From Vallitalea sp. (GTDB taxonomy: Bacteria; Bacillota; Clostridia; Lachnospirales; Vallitaleaceae): a DNA stretch of 62,388 bases. The notes beneath the pieces were generated by a model, which saw only the letters and a list, made by a program, of their open reading frames with translations, did no database searches and was not told the DNA's origin. Where the stretch lies: assembly GCA_025210235.1 (NCBI GenBank), contig JAOASG010000034.1:127922-190309 (forward strand), given 5' to 3'. Positions 16,395 through 25,046 of this stretch are shown here, one piece after another. The stretch's first letter is position 1; every line of letters begins with the position of its first letter. The position numbers and the translations under genes were made by a program.

Positions 16395-16435
16395 AAAAAA
16401 ACAGCACAAACAAGTAAAATTTGGGCTGTTTTTTT
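16395..16435 (+). terminator. Rho-independent terminator after the DeoR gene
   Basis: AAAAAAACAGC pairs with GCTGTTTTTTT, with a 19-base loop in which CAAA/TTTG can extend the stem, followed by seven T. It isolates the regulator from the microcompartment operon. Confidence 0.82.
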
Positions 16436-16448
16436 AATGATTTTTTTC

Positions 16449-16526
16449 TTGACTAATGTTGGTTGTTCTGTTATTATTAAATTAAACAAAGATAATCAAA
16501 GAAAAACAAACAACAAACAACAATAA
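16449..16526 (+). promoter_or_regulatory. Promoter and putative DeoR operator of the microcompartment operon
   Basis: TTGACT at 16449-16454, 17-base spacer, TATTAT at 16472-16477. The spacer holds GTTGGTTGTT. The transcribed leader holds an A/C-only run with repeated AAACAACA units (about 16503-16524) that shares AACAACAATA with the leader of the DeoR gene. GGAGGA before ATG 16560 follows. Confidence 0.7.
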
Positions 16527-16559
16527 AAATTCAAAAATATAATGTAAGGAGGAACAAAT

Positions 16560-17348
16560 ATGTTAGGAGAATATGATGTAAAGAAACAAATTTGTGAAAT
16601 TGGTAGAAGGATATATGATAGAGGTATGGTGGCAGCTAATGATGGTAATATTAGTGTAAAAATATCTGATAATGAATTTTTATGTACACCTACTGGTGTA
16701 AGTAAAGGTTTTATGACACCAGATATGATTTGTAAAGTAGATATTGATGGAAATGTTCTACAAGCTAACAAAGGATTAAAACCATCTTCAGAAATAAAAA
16801 TGCACTTAAGAGTATATAAACAAAGACCAGATGTAAGATCAGTTGTTCATGCTCATCCAATCTATGCAACAAGTTTTGCTATAGCTGGTATACCACTTAC
16901 TCAACCAATTATGCCAGAAGCAGTTATATCATTAGGATGTGTACCTATTGCAGAATATGGAACACCTTCAACAGATGAAATTCCAGATGCAGTTGAAAAA
17001 TATTTACAAAATTACGATGCAGTTTTATTAGAAAATCATGGTGCTCTAAGCTATGGAGATAGTTTAATGACTGCTTACTTTAAAATGGAATCATTAGAAT
17101 TCTATGCACAACTATTATATACATCAAAACAACTTGGTGGACCAAAAGAATTATCAGATTCACAAGTTCAAACATTATATGATTTAAGAAGTAAATTTAA
17201 TTTATCAGGTAAGCATCCAGCTAACCTTTGTAAAAGTAACGGAAATACAACTTGCAGTTGTACTACAAAAAAAGAAGAAGTTAAAGATAATGACCTAAGT
17301 GGTGTAATTGCAGAAGTTACTAAAAGAGTTATGGAACAACTAAAATAA
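16560..17348 (+). CDS. fucA: L-fuculose-phosphate-type class II aldolase with C-terminal BMC targeting peptide
   Basis: The 262-residue protein is a class II aldolase of the fuculose/rhamnulose-1-phosphate type: N30-G-N loop (NDGNISV), PSSEIKMH with probable catalytic Glu78, zinc ligands HAH at 97-99, and His160 in ENHGALSYG. It would split the sugar phosphate to dihydroxyacetone phosphate and L-lactaldehyde. The usual domain ends near 215. Beyond it are a Cys-containing linker (LCKSNGNTTCSC) and an amphipathic helix, DLSGVIAEVTKRVMEQLK, at 245-262. That is the form of a BMC encapsulation peptide, so the aldolase probably sits in the lumen. It is the first gene of the operon. Confidence 0.92.
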   Translation: MLGEYDVKKQICEIGRRIYDRGMVAANDGNISVKISDNEFLCTPTGVSKGFMTPDMICKVDIDGNVLQANKGLKPSSEIKMHLRVYKQRPDVRSVVHAHPIYATSFAIAGIPLTQPIMPEAVISLGCVPIAEYGTPSTDEIPDAVEKYLQNYDAVLLENHGALSYGDSLMTAYFKMESLEFYAQLLYTSKQLGGPKELSDSQVQTLYDLRSKFNLSGKHPANLCKSNGNTTCSCTTKKEEVKDNDLSGVIAEVTKRVMEQLK

Positions 17349-17384
17349 TTAATAGCTAAGCTTTCTATTAAGGAGAGAATCGGC

Positions 17385-19049
17385 ATGAAACGTTCAAAAA
17401 GATTTCAAATACTTGATAAAAGACCTATTAATCAAGATGGATACATTAATGAATGGCCTGAAAAAGGGTTTATAGCAATGAATAGCCCTTTTGATCCAAA
17501 CCCATCAGTAAAAGTAATAAATAACATTATAACTATGATGGATGGTAAAAAACGAGAAGAATTTGATTTTCTTGATCAGTTTATTGCAGACTATGCTATT
17601 AATATAGAAGTTGCTGAACGAATGATGAAAATAGACTCACTAGAAATCGCTAGAAAACTTGTAGATATACATATTAAAAGAGAAGAAATAGTGGAGATTA
17701 TATCAGGACTGACACCAGCAAAAATCTGTGAAGTTGTAGGACATCTAAATGTAGTAGAAATGATGATGGCAATGCAAAAAATGAGAGCTAGAAAATCGCC
17801 TGCTAATCAAGCTCATATTACTAATTTAAAAGATAATCCTGTACAAATTGCAGCTGATGCAGCAGAAGGAGCTCTTAGAGGGTTTGCTGAAGAAGAAACA
17901 ACAGTAGCAGTGGCTAGATATGCACCTTTTAACGCTATAGCATTACTTATCGGTTCTCAAGTAGGTCGAAAAGGAGTACTAACTCAATGTGCTGTAGAAG
18001 AAGCTATTGAACTTGATCTAGGGATAAGAGGACTAACAACTTATGCAGAGACAATATCTGTATATGGTACAGAATCTGTTTTCATTGATGGCGATGATAC
18101 TCCTTATTCAAAAGCATTCTTGGCATCTGCATATGCTTCTAGAGGCTTAAAAATGAGATTTACATCAGGTACTGGCTCAGAGGTTCTTATGGGTAATGCA
18201 GAAAGTAAGTCGATGTTATATCTAGAAACAAGATGTATATTAGTAACAAAAGGAGCAGGTGTACAAGGGCTTCAAAATGGATCAGTTAGTTGTATTGGAA
18301 TTCCGGCGGCTGTACCATCAGGAATTAGAGCAGTTCTTGCAGAAAATTTAATAGCAGCTATGCTTGATTTAGAAGTAGCATCATCAAATGACCAGAGTTT
18401 TACTCATTCTGATCAAAGAAGAACAGCAAGAACAATGATGCAATTTTTGCCAGGAACTGATTTTATATTTTCTGGATATAGCGGGACACCTAATTATGAT
18501 AATATGTTTGCAGGTGCTAACTTTGATGCCGAAGACTTTGATGATTATAATGTACTGCAAAGAGATTTGATGGTAGATGGTGGACTTAGACCTGTTAAAG
18601 AAGAGGATGTCATTAATACTAGAAGAAAAGCTGCAAAAGCTTTACAAGGTGTATTTAGAGAACTAAATCTTCCAGAAATTAGTGATGAGGAAGTAGAAGC
18701 CGCGGCTTATGCCAACGGAAGTAAAGATATGCCAGAAAGAGATATTTTAGCTGATCTTGCAGCCATTGATGATATGATGAACAAAGGTATTACAGGATTA
18801 GATATAGTAAAAGCACTTTATAATGCTTCATATACAGATATTGCTGAAAGTTTACTTAATATGTTAAAACAAAGAATAACCGGAGATTATCTTCAAACTT
18901 CAGCTATTTTAGATAAAGAGTTTAATGTTATTAGTGCAGTTAATTCCGTAAATGACTATATGGGTCCCGGTACAGGATACAGAGTATCAGGAAAAAGATG
19001 GGAAGAAATTAAAGATATTCCACATATTATTAATCTAAATGATTTATAA
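17385..19049 (+). CDS. pduC: Adenosylcobalamin-dependent propanediol/glycerol dehydratase, large subunit
   Basis: The 554-residue protein has the same length as Salmonella PduC and aligns by eye throughout: N-terminal KRFQILDKRPINQDGYINEWPE-like block, SPFDPNPSVKV, the TIM-barrel core, and the B12/substrate region GAGVQGLQNGSVSCIGIP. With subunits D and E it forms the radical enzyme that converts 1,2-propanediol to propionaldehyde or glycerol to 3-hydroxypropionaldehyde. The neighbouring aldolase favours propanediol made from lactaldehyde. It follows fucA by 36 bases with GGAGAG before ATG. The next subunit starts 10 bases after its stop. Confidence 0.97.
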   Translation: MKRSKRFQILDKRPINQDGYINEWPEKGFIAMNSPFDPNPSVKVINNIITMMDGKKREEFDFLDQFIADYAINIEVAERMMKIDSLEIARKLVDIHIKREEIVEIISGLTPAKICEVVGHLNVVEMMMAMQKMRARKSPANQAHITNLKDNPVQIAADAAEGALRGFAEEETTVAVARYAPFNAIALLIGSQVGRKGVLTQCAVEEAIELDLGIRGLTTYAETISVYGTESVFIDGDDTPYSKAFLASAYASRGLKMRFTSGTGSEVLMGNAESKSMLYLETRCILVTKGAGVQGLQNGSVSCIGIPAAVPSGIRAVLAENLIAAMLDLEVASSNDQSFTHSDQRRTARTMMQFLPGTDFIFSGYSGTPNYDNMFAGANFDAEDFDDYNVLQRDLMVDGGLRPVKEEDVINTRRKAAKALQGVFRELNLPEISDEEVEAAAYANGSKDMPERDILADLAAIDDMMNKGITGLDIVKALYNASYTDIAESLLNMLKQRITGDYLQTSAILDKEFNVISAVNSVNDYMGPGTGYRVSGKRWEEIKDIPHIINLNDL

Positions 19050-19059
19050 AGGTGGTGAG

Positions 19060-19716
19060 ATGTTGGAAATAACAAATGAACTAATAGAACAAATTACTAG
19101 ATTAGTTATACAAGAAGTTAGTAAAGAAACCCAAATAACTAAAAGTCAATATAAAAAAGAAAATATTGAAACAGTAGAATCAATTTTTCAAGATATTAAT
19201 ACTGCTAAACGAGGAATAAACCGTAAAGAAGTAATAATAGGTGTAGGACCTGTGTTTGGAAGTGTTATAAAAAAGACTATTAATAACTTAGAGCATAAAA
19301 AAGTTATTAAGGAGATAATGGCTGGTATTGAAGAAGAGGGTATGATTCCTAGAGTAATTCGAGTTATTAAAACATCTGATGTAGCCTTTATAGGTAAAGA
19401 AGCTACTAGGTTGTCCGGATCTGGTATATCCATAGGGATTCAATCAAAAGGAACTGTTATTATACATCAAAAAGATCTTTATCCTCTTACTAATTTAGAA
19501 TTATTTCCACAAGCTCCGCTTTTAACATTAGATATATATAGACGTATTGGTAAAAATGCTGCTAGATATGCAAAAGGTTTACAAGTTAAGCCTATTGAAA
19601 GTAAAAATGATTCAACAATACGAGCAAAATATCAAGTAAAAGCTGCGTTAATGCATACTAGAGAAACAGAGTATGTAATAACAGGAAAAGAATCAGTAGA
19701 TATAGAGTTGCTTTAG
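19060..19716 (+). CDS. pduD: Propanediol dehydratase medium subunit with N-terminal encapsulation peptide
   Basis: The protein of about 218 residues matches PduD: IIGVGPVFGSVIKKTI, then ITNLELFPQAPLLTLDIYRRIGKNAARYAKGL-type C-terminal region that contacts cobalamin. Residues 1-25 (MLEITNELIEQITRLVIQEV) form an amphipathic helix, the short targeting sequence that in Salmonella PduD directs the whole dehydratase into the microcompartment. An ATG at 19039 would overlap pduC; I prefer ATG 19060, which has AAGGTGGTGAG just upstream. Confidence 0.95.
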   Translation: MLEITNELIEQITRLVIQEVSKETQITKSQYKKENIETVESIFQDINTAKRGINRKEVIIGVGPVFGSVIKKTINNLEHKKVIKEIMAGIEEEGMIPRVIRVIKTSDVAFIGKEATRLSGSGISIGIQSKGTVIIHQKDLYPLTNLELFPQAPLLTLDIYRRIGKNAARYAKGLQVKPIESKNDSTIRAKYQVKAALMHTRETEYVITGKESVDIELL

Positions 19717-19742
19717 TTATTTTCTAGAAAGGAATGAATTAT

Positions 19743-20135
19743 ATGGTGAAATATCCTTTGCCAAAAGATAAGGTAAGAAGCTATACTGGAAAAAAATTAG
19801 ATAGTATCAATATGATTAATGTTTTAAATGGAACAGTTTCACCACAAGATATTAAAATTTCCAAAGAAACCTTACAACTGCAAGGTGAAATAGCCAGTAA
19901 TTCTGGAAGAAAACAAATTAAAGAGAACTTTAATAGAGCAAGTGAATTGATTAATGTAGAAGATCAATTAATTTTAGAGATATATGATAAACTAAGACCT
20001 AATAGAGCTACAAAAGATGAACTATTAGACTATGCAAGGCTTTTAGAAGAAAAGTATATGGCTTTTCAATGTGCCAAATTTATAAGAGACGCAGTTAGTG
20101 TATATGAACGTAGAGGAATACTTAAGGATAGATAA
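19743..20135 (+). CDS. pduE: Propanediol dehydratase small subunit
   Basis: The protein of about 130 residues matches the PduE core (YPLPKDK, LDSINMINVLNGTVSPQDIKIS, LEEKYMAFQCAKFIRDAVSVYERRG). Salmonella PduE has about 173 residues, including an N-terminal extension with an encapsulation helix. That extension is missing here, so targeting of the complex would rely on PduD. I chose ATG 19743 because AGAAAGGA lies nine bases upstream; ATG 19734 is too close to that site. Confidence 0.94.
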   Translation: MVKYPLPKDKVRSYTGKKLDSINMINVLNGTVSPQDIKISKETLQLQGEIASNSGRKQIKENFNRASELINVEDQLILEIYDKLRPNRATKDELLDYARLLEEKYMAFQCAKFIRDAVSVYERRGILKDR

Positions 20136-20173
20136 AGTAAAGTTTATTGTATATAGGTAAGGTGTGATAGTTG

Positions 20174-21982
20174 ATGAAATATATTGCAGGTGTTGATATT
20201 GGTAATTCTACAACTGAAGTTTGTATTGGTGGAATAAATGAAAACGGAATGTTAAAGTTTTTAGCTAGTTCTAGTATAGATACTACAGGAACTAAAGGTA
20301 CACCTAGTAATGTTGATGGAATAAAAAAAGCATTAGCTATAGCAATGAATAAAATACATAAGACAATAAATGATTTATCTATAATTAGAATTAATGAGGC
20401 AGCACCTGTAATTGGTGATACAGCAATGGAAACAATTACAGAAACTATAATAACTGAATCTACGATGATAGGGCATAATCCAGATACACCAGCTGGTGCA
20501 GGATTAGGCGTAGGTTATATTTATCCTATTCATGAAATTGAGAAGTTACCAAAAAATAAACCATATATTTGTTTAGTATCAAAAAATATAGATTATGAAA
20601 AGGTAGCTGATAAACTTAATGGGTTAATGGAAATGTATACAATAACTGCTGTAGTAGTACAAAAAGATGAAGCGGTTCTTATATACAATAGAATAAAAAA
20701 TAAAATACCAATAGTTGATGAAGTTAAATATATAAATAAGATAGAAATAGGAATGAAAGCAGCTGTAGAAGTAGCACCAGAAGGACATACGATTACTCAG
20801 TTATCTAATCCGTATGGCATTGCATCAATATTTAATTTAAATGCTGATGAAACAAAATATGTAGTACCTATAGCAAAAAGTTTTGTTGGAAGTAGATCAG
20901 CGATATTTATTAGAACTCCTAAAGGTTCTGTAAAAGAACAATCCATAAAAGCTGGTGAATTAACAATCTATGGCGAAGAACAGGTAGAAAAAGTTCAAGT
21001 AGACTTAGGTGCTGATAGTATTATGGAAGCATGTAATAAAGCTACTCCAATTGTTGATATTACTGGAGAAAAAGGTACTAATATTGGGATAATGATAGAT
21101 AATATTAAAGAGAATATGCATGATTTAACTGGAGATACAAACTCTGTTAAGATAAAAGATATATTAGCAATTGACACATTAATACCTGTAGATGTTAAAG
21201 GAGCTTTAGCTGGTGAAGTTTCAATGGAAAATGCTGTAGGAATTGCAGCTATGGTTAAAACAGAACATTTACCAATGGAAAAAATTGCTTCTAGGCTTCA
21301 AGATGAAACGGGTATATATGTAAAGATTGCTGGAGTAGAGGCTGTAATGGCTTCCTTAGGTGCGTTTACAACACCTGGAACAAAGCTTCCATTAGCTATT
21401 TTGGATTTAGGTGGAGGTTCAACAGATGCGGCAATATTAGATGAAAAAGGATTAGTAAAATCAGTTCATCTAGCTGGAGCAGGACAGTTAATTACAATGT
21501 TAATTAATACAGAGTTGGGTCTTGATGATTTGGTTTTATCTGAGCACATAAAAAGAAATCCCTTAGCCAAAGTTGAAAGTTTATTTCATATAAGAATGGA
21601 AAACAAAGAGATTAAATTTTTTGAAAAACCATTATCACCTAAGTTATTTGGCAAAGTCATCGTAATGAATGATAATCGAATGATTCCTATAGATAGCAAG
21701 ATATCAATGGAAAAGATGATGGAGATTAGAAAAACAATTAAAACAAAGGTTTTTGTTAAGAATTCTATTCGTGCTCTTATGCAAATAGCTCCTGACAATA
21801 AGATAAGGAATATACCAAATATAGTTTTAGTTGGTGGAAGTGCACTTGATTTTGAAATTCCAGATTTAATTTTGAATGAATTATCAAAGCATAAGATTGT
21901 TACTGGTAGAGGAAATATAAGAAATTGTGAAGGTCCAAGAAATGCAGTAGCAACAGGCTTACTAATGTCTTATAAAGGTTAG
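20174..21982 (+). CDS. pduG: Diol dehydratase reactivase, large (ATPase) subunit
   Basis: The protein of about 602 residues is the DdrA/PduG type. It has actin/Hsp70-like ATPase motifs IAGVDIGNSTTEV at the start and LAILDLGGGSTDAAI around residue 415, and the swivelling domain between. With PduH it exchanges damaged cobalamin for adenosylcobalamin in inactivated dehydratase, using ATP. Length equals the family norm (about 610). The ATG at 20174 has AAGGTG upstream. It lies in the usual C-D-E-G-H order. Confidence 0.96.
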   Translation: MKYIAGVDIGNSTTEVCIGGINENGMLKFLASSSIDTTGTKGTPSNVDGIKKALAIAMNKIHKTINDLSIIRINEAAPVIGDTAMETITETIITESTMIGHNPDTPAGAGLGVGYIYPIHEIEKLPKNKPYICLVSKNIDYEKVADKLNGLMEMYTITAVVVQKDEAVLIYNRIKNKIPIVDEVKYINKIEIGMKAAVEVAPEGHTITQLSNPYGIASIFNLNADETKYVVPIAKSFVGSRSAIFIRTPKGSVKEQSIKAGELTIYGEEQVEKVQVDLGADSIMEACNKATPIVDITGEKGTNIGIMIDNIKENMHDLTGDTNSVKIKDILAIDTLIPVDVKGALAGEVSMENAVGIAAMVKTEHLPMEKIASRLQDETGIYVKIAGVEAVMASLGAFTTPGTKLPLAILDLGGGSTDAAILDEKGLVKSVHLAGAGQLITMLINTELGLDDLVLSEHIKRNPLAKVESLFHIRMENKEIKFFEKPLSPKLFGKVIVMNDNRMIPIDSKISMEKMMEIRKTIKTKVFVKNSIRALMQIAPDNKIRNIPNIVLVGGSALDFEIPDLILNELSKHKIVTGRGNIRNCEGPRNAVATGLLMSYKG

Positions 21983-21999
21983 GATATATAGGTGATTAT

Positions 22000-22362
22000 A
22001 TGGAATATAAAAGACCACAAATTCATGTTTCTTATTCTAAAGAGTGTGAGAGATATGTAAAAGATATACTTGCCGGTATTGAAGAGGAAGGACTTTTTAG
22101 TTATAGCTATGAAGAGGAAGATGGAAATCCTATAAAAGCAGCTTATCACGCAGCAGAAAGCTCTTTGTTAGGAGTTGGAATTACTATTATGAAGTATCAT
22201 GTAGTTTTGCATGTTCAAGATTTAAAAATAGATGAACCTCTATTAATTATGGGTGTAAGAGATAGTTCAATGTTAAGAATTTTTGGTAGTAATGCAGCTA
22301 GATATATAAAAGGAGTACCTTTTAAATTAAAACAAGAATACTTTTGCATACCACATAGGTGA
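22000..22362 (+). CDS. pduH: Diol dehydratase reactivase, small subunit
   Basis: The 120-residue protein matches PduH/DdrB: HVSYSKECERYVKDILAGIEEEGL, then LGVGITIMKYHVVLHV, and a C-terminal SNAARYIKGVPFK that mimics the dehydratase medium subunit, which it displaces during reactivation. It starts 17 bases after pduG with AGGTGATT upstream. A hairpin repeat follows immediately. Confidence 0.95.
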   Translation: MEYKRPQIHVSYSKECERYVKDILAGIEEEGLFSYSYEEEDGNPIKAAYHAAESSLLGVGITIMKYHVVLHVQDLKIDEPLLIMGVRDSSMLRIFGSNAARYIKGVPFKLKQEYFCIPHR

Positions 22363-22385
22363 ATGTAGTTTTTTACAATTCCTTA

Positions 22386-22505
22386 TAAGTAATTGCAATA
22401 CTACATTAAGTTGATTCTTTAATACAATATGTTGGGTTCCCGCTTATAATAAGAAATACATATTGTATGTAAAGAATTAAAATTCTTAGTTTCGCAATTA
22501 CCTAA
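22386..22505 (-). repeat. Hairpin-forming interspersed repeat, copy 2 (full length, reverse)
   Basis: Same element as at 4240 but on the opposite strand. Ends are TAAGTAATTGCAATACTA and TTAGTTTCGCAATTACC. Inner stem is GATTCTTTAATACAATATG / CATATTGTATGTAAAGAATT, loop TTGGGTTCCCGCTTATAATAAG. It sits between pduH and the pduO-like gene inside one apparent transcript. Confidence 0.8.
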
Positions 22506-22534
22506 CAATCCATTAGTGTGAAAGGATAGATTGA

Positions 22535-23518
22535 ATGGAAAACAAAAATCATGTGTTCACAAAAAGTGGAGATAGTGGATATACCAAGCTATATGATGGA
22601 ACATCTGTGGATAAAGATAATATTTTCATAGAAGCCAATGGTAATTTTGATGAATTAACCTCCCATATTGGTATTATAAAAGCTAATATGGAAGATAAAA
22701 TAATTGTTAACCAACTTGACAAGATACAAAACAGATTAATTAAGATAATGGGTGTTATAGCAGGACTTATATATGATAAAGATGAAGTAAAAAATGAACT
22801 TACCGAATTAGAAATGTGGATAATAAACTATGAAAGTAAGTATCCTACACAAAAGAAATTTATTTTACCTGGTAAGTCATCGTTATCAGCTCAAATAGAT
22901 GTTACACGAACTGTTTGTAGGCGTTCTGAAAGAAGTTTTATTAAGTGTTATAAAGAAAGACAAATAGATAATAGTTATTTAAAATATATTAATAGATTAT
23001 CAGATTATTTTCATGTATTAGCAAGATATATAGAGTTTATTAATTTAATCACAGATAACGTAAACGCAGTACTTAATAATATAAATATTAAAAATGAGGT
23101 AACGATGAATAGTATTGATCTAAGTAAAGCAAAAAAACTTATTGAAAAAGTAGAAAGTAAAGCAAAAGAAATTGGAATTAATGTGGTTATAGCAGTATCT
23201 AATAATCAAGGAAATCCAATTGCAGTTAATGTAATGGATGATGCATATATAGCAAGTTATGATATTGCATTAAATAAAGCATTTACATCTGTAAGTTTAA
23301 AAATGACTACTGAAGAATTAGGTGAATTAGCAAAACCTAATGGTTCATTATATGGTATACAATTTACTAACAATGGACGTATAGTTATCTTCGGTGGAGG
23401 AACACCTCTTATACATAATGGTGAAATTATTGGAGGATTAGGTGTAAGTGGTGGATCTGCTAAACAAGATACATTTCTTGCAAACTATGGAGCAGAGGTT
23501 ATGAAGATTTTATTGTAG
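22535..23518 (+). CDS. pduO: PduO-type cobalamin adenosyltransferase fused to PduO C-terminal (GlcG/HbpS-like) domain
   Basis: The 327-residue protein has an N-terminal ATP:cob(I)alamin adenosyltransferase domain (about 5-175: VFTKSGDSGYTKLYDG for ATP binding, VTRTVCRRSERSFIK near the active site). A C-terminal PduO/HbpS-like domain (about 190-327) ends with HNGEIIGGLGVSGGS. The enzyme makes the adenosylcobalamin needed by the diol dehydratase; the C-terminal domain binds haem in Salmonella. The N-terminal domain usually has Arg/Asp near VDELTSHIG; here NFDELTSHIG. GTGAAAGGA precedes the ATG. Confidence 0.95.
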   Translation: MENKNHVFTKSGDSGYTKLYDGTSVDKDNIFIEANGNFDELTSHIGIIKANMEDKIIVNQLDKIQNRLIKIMGVIAGLIYDKDEVKNELTELEMWIINYESKYPTQKKFILPGKSSLSAQIDVTRTVCRRSERSFIKCYKERQIDNSYLKYINRLSDYFHVLARYIEFINLITDNVNAVLNNINIKNEVTMNSIDLSKAKKLIEKVESKAKEIGINVVIAVSNNQGNPIAVNVMDDAYIASYDIALNKAFTSVSLKMTTEELGELAKPNGSLYGIQFTNNGRIVIFGGGTPLIHNGEIIGGLGVSGGSAKQDTFLANYGAEVMKILL

Positions 23519-23521
23519 ATA

Positions 23522-23576
23522 GGAATACAACATATTATATTAAATAATCAACTTAATATAGTTTTGCAATTACTTA
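23522..23576 (+). repeat. Hairpin repeat, copy 3 (right half only)
   Basis: Matches the right half of the forward consensus: AACATATT, then TCAACTTAATATAGTTTTGCAATTACTTAA. It begins three bases after the pduO stop and lacks the left arm and loop, so it cannot fold as the full element does. Confidence 0.65.
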
Positions 23577-23609
23577 AATAATTACTTAAAGGGAAAGGAG
23601 TCTACCAAC

Positions 23610-25013
23610 ATGGTAAACAATATTGATATTGAATCAATAGTAAAAAGCGTTATTGCTAATATGAATAATGTAGGTGAACAAAAAAGTAACGATGGCAGCT
23701 ATGGAATATTTGAAAATATGGAAGATGCTATTAATGCTAGTATTAAGACTCAAAAAAAAGTTAAAGTATTACCTCTTGAATTTAGAGAAAAGATAATAGC
23801 AAATATCAGAAAAAAAACAATAGAAAATGCAGAAATAATGGCTAAACTAGGTGTCGAAGAAACAGGGATGGGTCGTGTAGGCGATAAAATATTGAAGCAT
23901 AAATTAGTAGCTGAAAAAACACCTGGTACAGAAGATATTAAAACTATCGCTTGGTCAGGAGATAGAGGTCTTACTTTAGTAGAAAAAGGACCATTTGGTG
24001 TTATTGGAGCTATTACTCCATCTACAAATTCAAGTGAAACCGTTATTTGTAATACCATTGGAATGCTTTCAGGTGGTAATACAGTAGTATTTAATCCTCA
24101 TCCAGGAGCTATAGGAGTTTCTAATTTTGCAGTAGAACTTGTTAATAAAGCTTCTGTAGAAGTAGGAGGACCTAATAACATTGCAACTTCAGTTGTAAAA
24201 CCTACACTTGAAAGTGCAGATGTTATGTTTAAGCATAAAAGTATTGGACTATTAGTTGCAACAGGAGGTCCAGGTGTAGTTACAGCAGTATTATCATCAG
24301 GTAAAAGAGCCATAGGGGCAGGTGCAGGAAATCCACCTGTAGTCGTTGATGAAACAGCTGATATTAAAAAGGCAGCATACCATATATTTAATGGAGCTAC
24401 ATTTGATAATAATTTACCATGTATTGCTGAAAAAGAAGTTGTTGTAGTTGAAGAAGTTGCAGATGAACTTATATATTATATGGAAGAAGCAGGAAGTTAT
24501 AAAATTGAAGGAAATCAAATTGATGATTTAATCAAAACAGTATTAATAGATAAAAATGGAAAACTAGTACTTAATAGAAAATTTGTTGGAAAAGATGCTA
24601 GTTATATATTAGATGCAATTGGAATTAAAGTAGATGATAATATAAAATGTATTATATTTGAAGCAGATGAAAATCATCCATTGGTTGTAGAAGAACTTAT
24701 GATGCCAATACTTGGAATTGTAAGAGTTGAAGATGTTGATAAAGCTATTGACTTAGCAGTTGAATTAGAACATGGAAATCGTCATTCAGCACATATGCAT
24801 TCTAAAAATGTGGATAATTTAACTAAATTTGGACAAAAAATTGATACAGCTATATTCGTAAAAAATGCTCCTTCTTATGCAGCAATTGGTTTTGGAGGAG
24901 AAGGTTATTGTACATTTACTATTGCTAGTAGAACAGGAGAAGGATTAACTTCTGCAAGTTCATTTACTAAAAATAGAAGATGTGTTATGGCAGAAAGTCT
25001 ATGTATAAGATAA
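23610..25013 (+). CDS. pduP: CoA-acylating propionaldehyde dehydrogenase with N-terminal encapsulation peptide
   Basis: The 467-residue protein matches PduP/EutE in length and sequence: GPFGVIGAITPSTNSSETVICN, the glycine-rich GAGAGNPPVVVD, and catalytic Cys271 in NNLPCIAEKE. It converts propionaldehyde, CoA and NAD+ to propionyl-CoA and NADH. Residues 1-20 (NNIDIESIVKSVIANMNN) are an amphipathic helix of the classic encapsulation type, followed by a flexible linker to about residue 35. The neighbouring alcohol dehydrogenase carries almost the same peptide. GGAAAGGAG precedes the ATG. Confidence 0.96.
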   Translation: MVNNIDIESIVKSVIANMNNVGEQKSNDGSYGIFENMEDAINASIKTQKKVKVLPLEFREKIIANIRKKTIENAEIMAKLGVEETGMGRVGDKILKHKLVAEKTPGTEDIKTIAWSGDRGLTLVEKGPFGVIGAITPSTNSSETVICNTIGMLSGGNTVVFNPHPGAIGVSNFAVELVNKASVEVGGPNNIATSVVKPTLESADVMFKHKSIGLLVATGGPGVVTAVLSSGKRAIGAGAGNPPVVVDETADIKKAAYHIFNGATFDNNLPCIAEKEVVVVEEVADELIYYMEEAGSYKIEGNQIDDLIKTVLIDKNGKLVLNRKFVGKDASYILDAIGIKVDDNIKCIIFEADENHPLVVEELMMPILGIVRVEDVDKAIDLAVELEHGNRHSAHMHSKNVDNLTKFGQKIDTAIFVKNAPSYAAIGFGGEGYCTFTIASRTGEGLTSASSFTKNRRCVMAESLCIR

Positions 25014-25046
25014 ATACATTAAATTAGATAGAGAGGAGATAAGAAA

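Noticed and set aside
16360..16559. Cobalamin riboswitch before the B12-dependent operon
   Set aside because: The leader is short and A/C-rich; I see no B12-box-like conserved core or pseudoknot arms. The regulator is a DeoR protein instead.
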